Assembly: GCA_021300155.1 (NCBI GenBank)
Contig: JAJTID010000097.1
Span: forward strand, 33,675 to 97,674
Reading direction: 5' to 3'
Source: Pirellula sp.
GTDB lineage: Bacteria; Planctomycetota; Planctomycetia; Pirellulales; Pirellulaceae
DNA length: 64,000 bases
The position numbers and the translations under genes were made by a program. Below, in pieces: positions 16,204-25,104 of the stretch (position 1 is the first letter of the stretch; each line of letters opens with the position of its first letter). The notes beneath the pieces were generated by a model. It was not told where the DNA came from and ran no database searches. It saw only the letters and a program-made list of their open reading frames with translations.

Positions 16204-17769
16204 TTAACTCGTTGTCGAGTCTCCGTTAGGTGCTCGCAATTTGCTGTGCCGATATCCGTATACAAAGTAGATCGCCAATCCCAATAGAAGCCAAAAGAGA
16301 AGTCGCAACCAGTTCTCGCCTGGTAATGAGAGCATCAGAAGAAAGCACAAAATGATTCCCATGAGAGGAAACCATGGGGAAAACGGACACTGAAAGGGTC
16401 TTACTCGATGCGGGTCCGTTATCCGAAGTACGAGTACCGAGGTGCAAACGAGCGCGAAAGCGAAAAGGGTCCCGATACTTGTTAGATCAGCCAGAATATT
16501 TAATGGAAGCAGACTAGCTGCTGCTGCCACGACGAAACCTGTCAACATCGTCGATTTGTGGGGTGTTCGAAACTTCGGGTGAATCGCTCCAAAAAAGCTA
16601 TAGGGCAACAAACCATCTCTTGCCATGGCCAAGAAAATGCGAGGCTGCCCCATCATCATGACCAAGAGAACCGAAGTAATACCCGCAATCGCGCCCAACG
16701 TTACGACGAACTGTGCGAAGGCGAACCCGACTTTTTCAAAAGCACTCGCTACAGGCGCGTTTTTATCGATCTCAGCATAAGGGACCATTCCAGTCAGAAC
16801 TGCTGAGACAAGTACATAGAGAATTGTGCATATAACTAGTGAACCGATGATACCAATGGGTAAATCTCTTTTCGGGTTTTTGGCTTCTTCAGCCTGAGTG
16901 GATACCGCATCAAACCCGAGATAAGCGAAGATGACACCTGCCGCACCCGCCATGACTCCCTTTTCGGACCAGTCCGAGATCTGGTATCCAAAAAGAGTGA
17001 TTCCACCATAACCATAAGGAGCGAAGTCATTGGTCCAATTTGCGGGATCGACATATCGGAATCCTGCAATAATCACGAAAAGGACAACCGAAACTTTGAT
17101 CGCCACCATGACGCCGTTTGCAAACGCGCTCTCCTTAATTCCTCGAACAAGAATCATGGTTACCAACGCTGTGATGAGAATCGCTGGCAGATCAAAGTAA
17201 AACCCGGTCGAAAAAAAAGAACCCGCAGAGACGACAATTTTCTCACCGGACGCAACGGTTTTCTCGACTTGTTCACTTGCTGAATTGAAATCAAAAGGCG
17301 CGTCCGAGAATCGATAGAGAAAGCCCTCTTCAGAAAAGACATTTGCATTCAGTTGCTGCAAGAGTTTCTGAAGATATTTGGACCACCCATGTGCCACGGT
17401 TGAAGATGCAACTGCGTATTCAAGCACGAGATCCCAACCAATAATCCATGCCATCAACTCTCCCAAGGTTGCGTACGCATAGTTGTACGCGGAGCCAGCA
17501 ACTGGAGCCATGGATGCAAATTCGGCATAGCATAGTGCGGCAAAGACGCAAGCCAGACCGGCGACAACAAACGATAGCATGATTGCTGGTCCAGCCTGGT
17601 CAGCTGCGGCTTTACCTACCAGCACAAAAATGCCCGTCCCAATGATCGCTCCAACTCCAAGCGACGTTAAGGCTAATGGCCCCAAAGATCGCTTCAGCGA
17701 TTCGCCACGCTCCATTTCGTCAACCATGGAGTCTAATGATTTCTTTCGAAAAAGTTGATTGGTTGCCAC
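16204..17769 (-). CDS. APC-family amino acid permease (cationic amino acid transporter type)
   Basis: A 521-residue secondary transporter of the amino acid-polyamine-cation family. The first helix carries the substrate-binding loop GVGAIIGTGIFVL (about residues 38-50). PVAGSAYNYAYATLGE and the helix-6 region FAYLGFDAVSTQAEE, followed by NPKRDLPIGI, are typical of the YhdG/CAT-like branch. Twelve to fourteen hydrophobic segments are visible, with an insertion (about 145-185) between helices 3-4 and 5. The start is GTG at 17769. It is a single gene, convergent with the 14-16 kb pair. The substrate is likely an amino acid, not defined further. Confidence 0.93.
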   Translation of the reverse strand: MATNQLFRKKSLDSMVDEMERGESLKRSLGPLALTSLGVGAIIGTGIFVLVGKAAADQAGPAIMLSFVVAGLACVFAALCYAEFASMAPVAGSAYNYAYATLGELMAWIIGWDLVLEYAVASSTVAHGWSKYLQKLLQQLNANVFSEEGFLYRFSDAPFDFNSASEQVEKTVASGEKIVVSAGSFFSTGFYFDLPAILITALVTMILVRGIKESAFANGVMVAIKVSVVLFVIIAGFRYVDPANWTNDFAPYGYGGITLFGYQISDWSEKGVMAGAAGVIFAYLGFDAVSTQAEEAKNPKRDLPIGIIGSLVICTILYVLVSAVLTGMVPYAEIDKNAPVASAFEKVGFAFAQFVVTLGAIAGITSVLLVMMMGQPRIFLAMARDGLLPYSFFGAIHPKFRTPHKSTMLTGFVVAAAASLLPLNILADLTSIGTLFAFALVCTSVLVLRITDPHRVRPFQCPFSPWFPLMGIILCFLLMLSLPGENWLRLLFWLLLGLAIYFVYGYRHSKLRAPNGDSTTS

Positions 17770-17910
17770 TTCTAACTTATCCCTTTCAGAATTGCTGGAG
17801 GATCATGCCGCAAAACAATGCACCAATATAATTGGGGCTTCCGCCTTTTGGATCGCCGCTACCAAACAAACAATATAATCTCTCGAAGAGGCAAGAGATC
17901 AACGCGACCT

Positions 17911-20847
17911 TCAGGCAGCGCTTTGGAATTTCGAGCCAGACTTGTCTTTCTTGTCTGTCTGTGATTTTCGTTCGAACCGCTTTCGCACCCTGTATCGAAA
18001 GATAAGGATCATCTTACCCATCGCAGAATGGCGCCCCTGGTGCGGCTCAAACACTTTTCCGAGAGGCCCAGCCAGAATTGCCGGCAACAAGATTAACTCC
18101 GCCACAACACCGGCTATCAAAATCGTCAACATCAGCCATCCAAATCGTTGTGTTGGCGTGAATGTGCTCAACGCGAAAACCGACAAGCCAAGGCCGCTGA
18201 TGCAAGCCGCTTGCAAAGTCGGAGTTCCACACTTTGCATAACAGGCTACGATCGCTGTATTTCGATTTCGATAATGATTTAGGTCCCCTCGGAACCAGGA
18301 AAGGAAGTGGATGGTGTCGTCGACGGCTACGCCTAACGCGATACTTGCTGTCATCATGGAACCAATGTCGATCGGAATGCCGAGCCATCCCATCGCACCA
18401 AAGATGACTATCACCGGCACGACGTTCGGGATCATGGCAACCAAGCCAGCTCGGAAACTCCGGGTGACGAAGATCATCAATGGAGTAATAGTCAAGAACG
18501 ACCACAAGGTGCTTTCCACCAAACTCGTCAACAACGCCCGTTGTGCCTTGTAGACAATGGGAACCACACCTGTATAAACCGAGTTCACCCATTGCTTGGG
18601 AGTCTTTGAATCATCCGACTGTAGATCGATCACTCGATCCAGAGTCACTCCCAGTGTTCCAACTTCACCATTGGAAAAGCTTCCTGTCATCACAACGGCG
18701 TCGACATCGTTTAGCTTCTGCATCTGAACGAGAGGAATGGAAGATGGAGAAGCCTCGAGTCTCGAAACCTTTACACGAGATTTCGCCAACAAGTTTACGA
18801 GTTCGTCGGATCGAAGTTTCGATTTGGTCGCTTCTTCTTCAGAAAGCCCACGAATCATTGGATCCCATAGAACAATCTCTTTCCCAACCATCTTGGCTTC
18901 GCCGGTCCAAACTGCTACCTGACGAAGGATTCGAACTCGATCGTGCTGTGCCTGAATAATTGGGAACAACGCATCCTTTAGTTCGGTGACGAATTGTCCG
19001 TAATCCACGCCCTGGAATGCAGCAACTCGGAGGCTGATTCTCCATAACTCGCTACCCGTTTGATCATCCGTACGCAGGAAGCCAGACTTCATGAATTCCT
19101 CCCGATTGCTTTCGAGAGTCTTGTTGTATGTTCTTCGCGTCAAATAGGTCTGCGTGCTTGTACCGCTCGAAGGCAAACTGGAGGCGAACGTAGCAGCAGA
19201 CATGCTGCGCCCCACAATTTTGGTTCCCTCTTCGCCGAACTTTTGCTTGATCACATCTTGGATGCGGACAACAGTCTCCATCCGCTCCAAGAAACTCAAA
19301 CGCGTCAAATCGTCGTTGATGGCTTCTTCTGTTTTGGTTGCCTCAGCCGATTTCGCTTCGTTGGTTTTGGCTTCTGTTTTGGCTATGCTGTCTGGGTCAA
19401 ACTCGACAACAATCTCCAGAGGAACCAGCATCCCTAGCTTTTCTTCTAGCCAACGATAGTCTTGAAGGATCTTCGCTTGAGAATCGAACAACTCCAATAG
19501 ATCAATGCTTGTTTTGGTCTTGCTAAGCCCGAAACCGATGAAGCCCACCAAAAACACCGTTCCCAACGATACGCCGAAGTGGTTCCGAACGATGAAGCTC
19601 GCAACCGTCGCCCAAAATCGCTCCCCTGTCGAGGGCGTATTTGAAGGAGTCTTCATAGACTCAACCGGCTTTTCGTTATCCCATCGCCTAGCATAACGGA
19701 TCACATGCAACGCTGCTGGAAGGATCAAAAACAGAATAACATTCAGAATGATGACGCCGGTTGCAGAATACAGTCCAAACTTTCGGATCGGAACCAACTC
19801 GCTCGCACAAAGCGAGATCAGACCGATGGCTGTTGTCACGGAGCAAAGAATCGCGGGCTTTAGTGCATGAATCACCGCACGCTCGGTAGCACCATGCAAT
19901 CCTCCCTCGCGAACGGCATCCTTGTAATAGTTGATAAAGTGGACGGCCCCTGAAATGGCAAGCACATAGACCAGCGATGGCATCGACAAAACAATTGCAT
20001 CAACCGTTTCACCGGTCGCCCAAATCATCGCTAGCGACGCTGCAGCACTCGTAACGGCACAACTGAAGACGATCCACGTTAGAACAATGCTTCGCAGCGA
20101 CCACCAAGCCAGAACCAGCCCTAGCAGGCCGGAGAATCCAGCCAGTCGGATAAGGGTCTTCTCACCTTCCTCGTCGATGGAAATGTTGTCCACTGGTGGA
20201 CCACCCATGTGCAGATCTGCGTCGTCTATCCCAGCTTTCGCAATCAACCGTCGCAAAACACCGGGCGGCACGTTCGGTCGAAAAATGCGCATCTGGCCAT
20301 GACCTAGAATCGGCTTCAGTTTTGCTGTCGTGGCCGGATCCAACGATACGATTACGCAAGTCTGCCGTCCATCCGGTCCTATCACTGATCCCTTCAGTCT
20401 CTCAATCGCCTCTGTATAGGAAAGCGGGTGCTGTCCGGTTGTTAACTGAGAAATTAGTGAACGAGCAGAAGTCGCTCCCTTGAAATACTTTTTGGCTTCG
20501 ACCGCGTCCTGGTCCGACGGGTCAGCAACTGTGGGAGCCACTAAGTCCAAAAGCTTCGCAATGCGAGGGTCATCCCCCGAGGGATCACCATCCGCAGCAT
20601 CGCTTAGTTGGCAACCGTCCCAGCTGATGAGAACAAATTGGTCAGACGGAAAGTTCTTCCGAAACCACGAAAGCTCGTTGGTTTCTGTATATCCCTTGGG
20701 AAGCCAATCCTCAACCTTATTCACATTGCTCTGGACCGCATTTCCAGCACCAATAAAGGCAAATGGAATACAACAGAAGCAGGCGATGAGAATGAACCAC
20801 CCGAATCGATCGTAGAAGGTTTTCTTACCCGACTTGCTGTGCCGCAC
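17911..20847 (-). CDS. RND/MMPL family transporter
   Basis: A 978-residue inner-membrane protein of the RND superfamily (MMPL/HpnN-like branch). It shows the duplicated layout: helix 1, a large periplasmic loop (about residues 35-225), helices 2-6 (about 230-395), helix 7, a second loop (about 440-770) and helices 8-12 (about 775-935). The second loop holds Lys/Glu-rich low complexity (TEAKTNEAKSAEATKTEEA). The acidic residues of GVAVDDTIHFLSWFR in the second half resemble the proton-relay helix of the family. The start is GTG at 20847 with GAGGGG six bases upstream. Members export lipids or hydrophobic compounds; no adaptor or outer-membrane gene is adjacent. Confidence 0.9.
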   Translation of the reverse strand: MRHSKSGKKTFYDRFGWFILIACFCCIPFAFIGAGNAVQSNVNKVEDWLPKGYTETNELSWFRKNFPSDQFVLISWDGCQLSDAADGDPSGDDPRIAKLLDLVAPTVADPSDQDAVEAKKYFKGATSARSLISQLTTGQHPLSYTEAIERLKGSVIGPDGRQTCVIVSLDPATTAKLKPILGHGQMRIFRPNVPPGVLRRLIAKAGIDDADLHMGGPPVDNISIDEEGEKTLIRLAGFSGLLGLVLAWWSLRSIVLTWIVFSCAVTSAAASLAMIWATGETVDAIVLSMPSLVYVLAISGAVHFINYYKDAVREGGLHGATERAVIHALKPAILCSVTTAIGLISLCASELVPIRKFGLYSATGVIILNVILFLILPAALHVIRYARRWDNEKPVESMKTPSNTPSTGERFWATVASFIVRNHFGVSLGTVFLVGFIGFGLSKTKTSIDLLELFDSQAKILQDYRWLEEKLGMLVPLEIVVEFDPDSIAKTEAKTNEAKSAEATKTEEAINDDLTRLSFLERMETVVRIQDVIKQKFGEEGTKIVGRSMSAATFASSLPSSGTSTQTYLTRRTYNKTLESNREEFMKSGFLRTDDQTGSELWRISLRVAAFQGVDYGQFVTELKDALFPIIQAQHDRVRILRQVAVWTGEAKMVGKEIVLWDPMIRGLSEEEATKSKLRSDELVNLLAKSRVKVSRLEASPSSIPLVQMQKLNDVDAVVMTGSFSNGEVGTLGVTLDRVIDLQSDDSKTPKQWVNSVYTGVVPIVYKAQRALLTSLVESTLWSFLTITPLMIFVTRSFRAGLVAMIPNVVPVIVIFGAMGWLGIPIDIGSMMTASIALGVAVDDTIHFLSWFRGDLNHYRNRNTAIVACYAKCGTPTLQAACISGLGLSVFALSTFTPTQRFGWLMLTILIAGVVAELILLPAILAGPLGKVFEPHQGRHSAMGKMILIFRYRVRKRFERKSQTDKKDKSGSKFQSAA

Positions 20848-21192
20848 TAAATTCCCCTCGATTGGAATAGGCCAGAAAATACTTGGTCTGGCGTTGCCAT
20901 CCTCCCTGACGGCGTCTGTAGTGTACTAAGTTCCTGGCTCGTCCAAAAGTTCGAAAAGGCTGGCATTGCCACATTCCTTCTCGACATTCACTCTGGGAGG
21001 TTTGGGCAGTTTTTCATTGTGTAGAGATATGCCTGCTCTCAAATGCCATGTCAAGAACCCTATCGACTGAGCCAGCCTGCCGGATTCGCTATAAATCTGT
21101 TTCATTTCCATGATTTCTGTGTGAATCAGGCACAGTCAGCTGTTTTCACAGCAATCGGTGCGAAAATTCTCTCAAAATCAGTAAAGTCGTTG
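20848..21192. other. divergent intergenic region, MMPL transporter / feo operon
   Basis: No gene is recognised here. The region must hold the promoters of the leftward MMPL gene and the rightward feo operon; only the feo-side signals (21193-21231) are clear enough to annotate. Confidence 0.4.
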
Positions 21193-21231
21193 TTGAGATC
21201 ACTTCTCAATTGCGCCGAGATTAGCTATAGT
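21193..21231 (+). promoter_or_regulatory. candidate promoter and operator of the feo operon
   Basis: TATAGT (21226-21231) matches the -10 consensus in five of six positions. TTCTCA (21203-21208), 17 bases upstream, is a weak -35. The -35 overlaps a perfect inverted repeat TTGAGA-N5-TCTCAA (21193-21209), a good position for a repressor. It does not resemble the classical Fur 19-mer or the DtxR consensus, so the regulator is unknown. The first feoA starts about 40 bases after the -10. Confidence 0.4.
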
Positions 21232-21274
21232 TCGGGTAAGTGGTTGGAAACCCTGTTCACCTAGCGACCTCTCT

Positions 21275-21514
21275 ATGTCAGCAAACCCAGTACCTCTCGA
21301 TTTGCTTCACCCAGAAGACCAAGGGGTGATTGTGGATATGTGCGGGGATCCTTGCCATCTCAAAAGATTGCAAGAGATCGGTGTACAAGTTGGTTGCAAC
21401 ATCCGTATGGTTTGCCCAGGCACCCCCTGCATGATTTGCGTTGAGGGACGCCGCCTTAGTCTCAGGCTAGACGAACAAGCAGAAATTTTTGTCTCCCCCG
21501 CAGGTAATGAATAG
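21275..21514 (+). CDS. feoA: FeoA-family protein (first copy)
   Basis: A 79-residue SH3-like FeoA domain protein, a cytoplasmic accessory of the FeoB ferrous iron channel. The fold is seen as a central LKRLQEIGVQVGCNIRM segment followed by a VEGRRLSLRLDEQAEIFV strand region. It is unusually rich in Cys (CGDPCH, VGCN, CPGTPCMIC), so it may bind metal or be redox-sensitive. It is first in a four-gene operon, and its end overlaps the second feoA by eight bases. Confidence 0.87.
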   Translation: MSANPVPLDLLHPEDQGVIVDMCGDPCHLKRLQEIGVQVGCNIRMVCPGTPCMICVEGRRLSLRLDEQAEIFVSPAGNE

Positions 21515-21755
21515 TCGAGGCAATCCGTTGACTCTTTCTGAGTTGTCGCCCGGACAATCGGCTATTGTCGACGAAGTAGTCGGTGATGACTCTCTGGCTA
21601 GCAGGTTGATGGAGATGGGAATCTTGGACGGAGAACCGATCGAAGTCATCGGCCGTGCACCGATGGGCGATCCCACCGAATATGCCCTAAGAGGATACCG
21701 AATCAGTCTGCGTCGAAACGAGTCGGACCGCGTGCTTGTAAGCTTGTTGCCATGA
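21507..21755 (+). CDS. feoA: FeoA-family protein (second copy)
   Basis: An 82-residue FeoA-like SH3 domain protein: LTLSELSPGQSAIVDEV, then LASRLMEMGILDGEPIEVI, then YALRGYRISLRRNESDRVLV. Unlike the first copy it has no cysteine. The start at 21507 is preferred (GCAGGT five to ten bases upstream); an in-frame ATG at 21489 is also possible. It overlaps feoB by four bases (ATGA), indicating coupled translation. Two FeoA domains upstream of FeoB occur in several bacterial groups and are thought to form a regulatory or scaffolding pair on the FeoB G domain. Confidence 0.88.
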   Translation: MNSRGNPLTLSELSPGQSAIVDEVVGDDSLASRLMEMGILDGEPIEVIGRAPMGDPTEYALRGYRISLRRNESDRVLVSLLP

Positions 21756-23974
21756 GTGCCCGTCACGTTGGGTCTAATGAATCGTCGGTGGCTCTCATCG
21801 GAAACCCCAACACGGGGAAGAGCAGCCTCTTCAATGCACTTTGTGGAACGTCCGCTCGAGTCGGAAACTATCCTGGCGTTACCGTTGAGCAAAAAGTTGG
21901 GAAGCTTGTTGGTTCCGAACAGCCCATCGAGATCATTGACCTTCCTGGTACTTATTCTCTTGCGGCTCGTTCCGCAGATGAAGCCGTAACCATCGATGTA
22001 TTGTGCGGCGCGCAGCAAGGTGTTACTCGGCCCAATGCAATCGTCGTGATCGTAGACGCGACAAACCTGGAACGTAACCTATACCTTCTCAGTCAAATCA
22101 TCGAGCTCGAGCTTCCTGTGTTGGTCGTCTTCAACATGTGGGATCGTGTCCAAGAAGAGGGGCACAAGATCGATATTTCTGCACTATCGACTCGGATCGG
22201 GCTTCCGATCGTGTGCACATCCGCCAGCAAGCGTGAGGGAATCGATCAAGTTCGGCAAGCCATCATCGCAATGACCACGGGTGGAATCAAAGCACTGGCT
22301 AGCGACAAGACAGCCCGAAGCTCATTTCCGACTGCTTTTCTAAACGAGTCAGAATCCCTCGCCGCCTTACTTAAAACCAAAGGAATCGAAACACCTCGCA
22401 TTGAAGTCGATCGCATGTTGATCGACAAGGACGGGCATTTTCAAACGATAGCGGCCAAGGCCGGCGGTCCTGAAATCGTGCAGGAGATAGAGCAAGCTCG
22501 AACGCGATTAGAGTCTTCTGGTTGCAAAATCCCTCTCTTCGAAACCAAACATCGCTATGGATGGGTGAGGCAGCAGATCTCCGGGCTCGTCGAGCGACCG
22601 CCTGCCAACCGCGTCAATTCGAGCGATAAGATCGACCGATGGCTCACGCATCGATGGATCGGAATGGCCTTCTTTGTATTGCTCATGTTCCTTATTTTTC
22701 AATCGATCACGTTGATCGCGAAATGGCCGATGGGCTGGATCGAGTTTTCGCAAGGCTGGACGCAGGGGATCATTGAACAATGGATTGCACCTGGGGCGCT
22801 GCGAAGCCTGTTAAGCGACGGAGTGATCGCTGGTATTGGTTCCGTCCTGATCTTTTTGCCACAAATCGCCATCCTCTTTTTGTTCATTGCCATCCTGGAA
22901 GATTGCGGCTACATGTCTAGGGCTGCGTTCGTCGTCGACAAAATGATGTCGACGATCGGTCTGAGCGGTAGGTCCTTCTTGCCATTGATGTCCTCCTTTG
23001 CATGTGCCGTACCAGGCATTATGGCAACGCGAACGATTGAGAGTGTGAAGGATCGAATGGTCACCATCCTGATCGCTCCATTGATGAGCTGTTCCGCACG
23101 ATTGCCTGTCTACATTCTTTTGGTATCTGCATTTGTCCCGGACACAACTTACCTCGGAGGATGGCTATCCCTTCAGGGGGCTGTTCTTTTCGCCATGCAT
23201 TGCGTCGGCGCATTGGTAGCTATTCCTACCGCATGGTTTTTGCGTAAGTTCTTTTTTCCGGGTGCGGCTTCGACATTCTTGATGGAACTGCATAGCTACA
23301 AATGGCCATCATGGTTCGTGCTATTCCAACGCGTTCGAGAACGGGTGGTCGCGTTCGTATCGCGAGCTGGCACATTGATATTTTGTACTTCGATCTTGGT
23401 ATGGGCGGCGGGGTATTTTCCAGGCGACCATCAGGCACTAGAACAGGCACAATCCAAGTTAGAATCTTTGACAGCATCTGGAGATGCGGCTGATACACAA
23501 GCCATCGACGGAGCGACTGCCTCCATCAACGCAGCCAGGCAAAAGCTCATTGATGAGAGCTTCCTCGGAATGGCGGGAAAGACGATCGAGCCTCTGGTCA
23601 AGCCGTTGGGATGGGATTGGAAGATCGGAGTTGCTGCCATTGCCTCGTTTCCTGCTCGCGAAGTCATCATCGCGACACTTGGAACAATTTACTCTTTGGG
23701 ATCCGAAGAAGATGAAAGTAGCGATAGCCTGAAAGATCAAATGAAGGCAGAGCGTTGGCCCGATGGACGGCCGGTTTACTCGTTGGCCACGGCCCTTTCC
23801 ATCATGGTCTTTTTTGCCCTTTGTGCTCAATGCTCTGCGACCTTGATGACCATCAAACGCGAGACCAACTCTTGGAGGTGGCCGCTCTTTTCTTTTGTCT
23901 ATATGACAGCACTGGCGTATATTGGTGCGTGGCTAACCTTTACAATCGCCACATGGTTAGGGATGGGAAGCTAA
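21752..23974 (+). CDS. feoB: ferrous iron transporter FeoB
   Basis: A 740-residue inner-membrane Fe2+ uptake protein. The N-terminal G domain carries G1 GNPNTGKSS at 17-25, G3 DLPG at 63-66 and G4 NMWD at 128-131. A helical insertion domain follows to about residue 285. The membrane part contains two Gate-type repeats; the Cys in the SSFACAVPGIMATRTI stretch and the later SCSARLPVYILL are conserved in the family. Overlaps on both sides (ATGA with feoA, TAATG with the next gene) tie it into one operon. The length is normal. Confidence 0.96.
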   Translation: MSARHVGSNESSVALIGNPNTGKSSLFNALCGTSARVGNYPGVTVEQKVGKLVGSEQPIEIIDLPGTYSLAARSADEAVTIDVLCGAQQGVTRPNAIVVIVDATNLERNLYLLSQIIELELPVLVVFNMWDRVQEEGHKIDISALSTRIGLPIVCTSASKREGIDQVRQAIIAMTTGGIKALASDKTARSSFPTAFLNESESLAALLKTKGIETPRIEVDRMLIDKDGHFQTIAAKAGGPEIVQEIEQARTRLESSGCKIPLFETKHRYGWVRQQISGLVERPPANRVNSSDKIDRWLTHRWIGMAFFVLLMFLIFQSITLIAKWPMGWIEFSQGWTQGIIEQWIAPGALRSLLSDGVIAGIGSVLIFLPQIAILFLFIAILEDCGYMSRAAFVVDKMMSTIGLSGRSFLPLMSSFACAVPGIMATRTIESVKDRMVTILIAPLMSCSARLPVYILLVSAFVPDTTYLGGWLSLQGAVLFAMHCVGALVAIPTAWFLRKFFFPGAASTFLMELHSYKWPSWFVLFQRVRERVVAFVSRAGTLIFCTSILVWAAGYFPGDHQALEQAQSKLESLTASGDAADTQAIDGATASINAARQKLIDESFLGMAGKTIEPLVKPLGWDWKIGVAAIASFPAREVIIATLGTIYSLGSEEDESSDSLKDQMKAERWPDGRPVYSLATALSIMVFFALCAQCSATLMTIKRETNSWRWPLFSFVYMTALAYIGAWLTFTIATWLGMGS

Positions 23975-24174
23975 TGGACGCACAAACAGTTATTGCATTG
24001 TTGATTGTTTTCCTATCGGCAATCGTAGTTGCTTCGCGGATGAAGGAATCGTTATCGGGCTGGTTCAGAAGCGATTCCGCGAAGTCCTCCTGTGGTAGCT
24101 GCACAGGTTGCGCCACAAAGAATAGTGATGCTCTGGTTCAGATTCAACCCTTCGTTCGCCACTCGCAAAAATGA
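23974..24174 (+). CDS. FeoB-associated Cys-rich membrane protein
   Basis: A 66-residue protein starting at the ATG that shares one base with the feoB stop (TAATG). It has one N-terminal membrane helix (residues 4-22) and a cytoplasmic tail with CGSCTGC (C40, C43, C46). This is the pattern of the small proteins found behind feoB in many bacteria, sometimes called FeoB-associated Cys-rich membrane proteins, and probably plays the part of FeoC. The cysteines may bind iron or an iron-sulfur cluster; this is not proven for the family. Confidence 0.82.
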   Translation: MDAQTVIALLIVFLSAIVVASRMKESLSGWFRSDSAKSSCGSCTGCATKNSDALVQIQPFVRHSQK

Positions 24175-24250
24175 GACCGGCACTTTGGGGCAGATTTTCC
24201 ATGTGGCAACCGATGTGTCTCGTTCGGCAGATTCGACAAAAATCAAAGTA

Positions 24251-24367
24251 GGCTGGGACAATCGTCCCGGCCGTCAATAACTCCTTGGAAAATCCATCCG
24301 CTCGGGACAATGGTCCCGAGCTACGGTCAACATCCGCTCGGGACAATGGTCCCAAGCTACAGTCAAG
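24251..24367. repeat. cluster of GGGAC-AAT-GTCCC palindromes with a 36-bp tandem repeat
   Basis: Three related palindromes lie between the feo operon and the next gene. The first spans 24251-24272 (core GGGACAATCGTCCC). The other two are parts of a nearly exact 36-base unit present twice in tandem (24296-24331 and 24332-24367), each with core GGGACAATGGTCCC flanked by CTCG/CGAG or its one-base variant. A fourth family member is at 6990-7011. They could form RNA hairpins ending the feo transcript, but no T-run follows. Confidence 0.7.
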
Positions 24368-24397
24368 ACGTGCCTTTTGTCGGCGGTGTCTCGTTAG

Positions 24398-24979
24398 CTA
24401 TCGCGTTGGTTTGCGCCATGCGGCGCTCGGGTCTTCTGCGAAGTTGTTCGATCCTTGATCGTTGATGTTACCCACCGGTTGAGCGGCCTCGGTGAGAATC
24501 GCACCTGCCTGCACAACTCCTTGACCGAATCGATCGATGCGACCTCCTGCGGCTTCCACGCTCGAGTTGATATCTTCTGCGGTCCGATTTACCGTATCGC
24601 GAGCTTGGCTAGTCACTTGCTGAATTCTTGACTGAGCGCTGCTGACCGAAGATAGAAACTGGCTCGCAGGTTGCTCGACAGGATTGAATTGCGAGGTTTT
24701 CGGAGCAATTGTCGTTGGCGACATGGCTGGGGGGGCGGAGCTTGTATTCGCTCCAGCTCCGTTGTTTGTGTAGTTGTTTGGAGTCGCAAACGAACCCGTT
24801 CCGGGTGGAGGAACACGAGCGGAACTGTTGATTCCTAAGGCTTGAGGAATAGAGCTATTCAACCCGGTACACCCGGACATGGAAGTGACAACCGCTAACG
24901 CGATACCAAGGATGATGTTGTTATTGCGTTTACGGGGAATTCGTGTTTGGTAGACTACCCCAAAATGGTTCAATTGCAT
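24398..24979 (-). CDS. hypothetical lipoprotein
   Basis: A 193-residue protein with a basic N-terminus, a hydrophobic signal segment (about residues 21-35) and a lipobox-like TSMSGC, so it is probably lipidated at Cys37. The remainder is low in complexity: rich in Asn, Thr, Ser, Pro and Gly up to residue 95, then a helical stretch (about 95-160: FLSSVSSAQSRIQQVTSQA, RDTVNRTAEDINSSVEAAGG) with heptad-like spacing. Function is unknown. It is divergent from endonuclease IV. Confidence 0.72.
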   Translation of the reverse strand: MQLNHFGVVYQTRIPRKRNNNIILGIALAVVTSMSGCTGLNSSIPQALGINSSARVPPPGTGSFATPNNYTNNGAGANTSSAPPAMSPTTIAPKTSQFNPVEQPASQFLSSVSSAQSRIQQVTSQARDTVNRTAEDINSSVEAAGGRIDRFGQGVVQAGAILTEAAQPVGNINDQGSNNFAEDPSAAWRKPTR

Positions 24980-25104
24980 CTCAATGGCCTCAGTTGGAAA
25001 TGCTCCAATACGGAACTCGACAGTCCAAGCTGAGTTGTAGAATCTCGAACTCTAACGAATCAAGACAGATTTATTGGTCTTGGCAAGATAGGCAGAATGG
25101 CGAC

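Noticed and set aside
18047..18592. Minus-strand alternative frame inside the MMPL transporter
   Set aside because: Translation is Arg/His/Ser-rich without domain features, and the MMPL frame is continuous and conserved-looking through the region.
21193..21209. Classical Fur box upstream of the feo operon
   Set aside because: The inverted repeat TTGAGA-N5-TCTCAA does not match the GATAATGATAATCATTATC pattern; it is reported only as an operator of unknown regulator.
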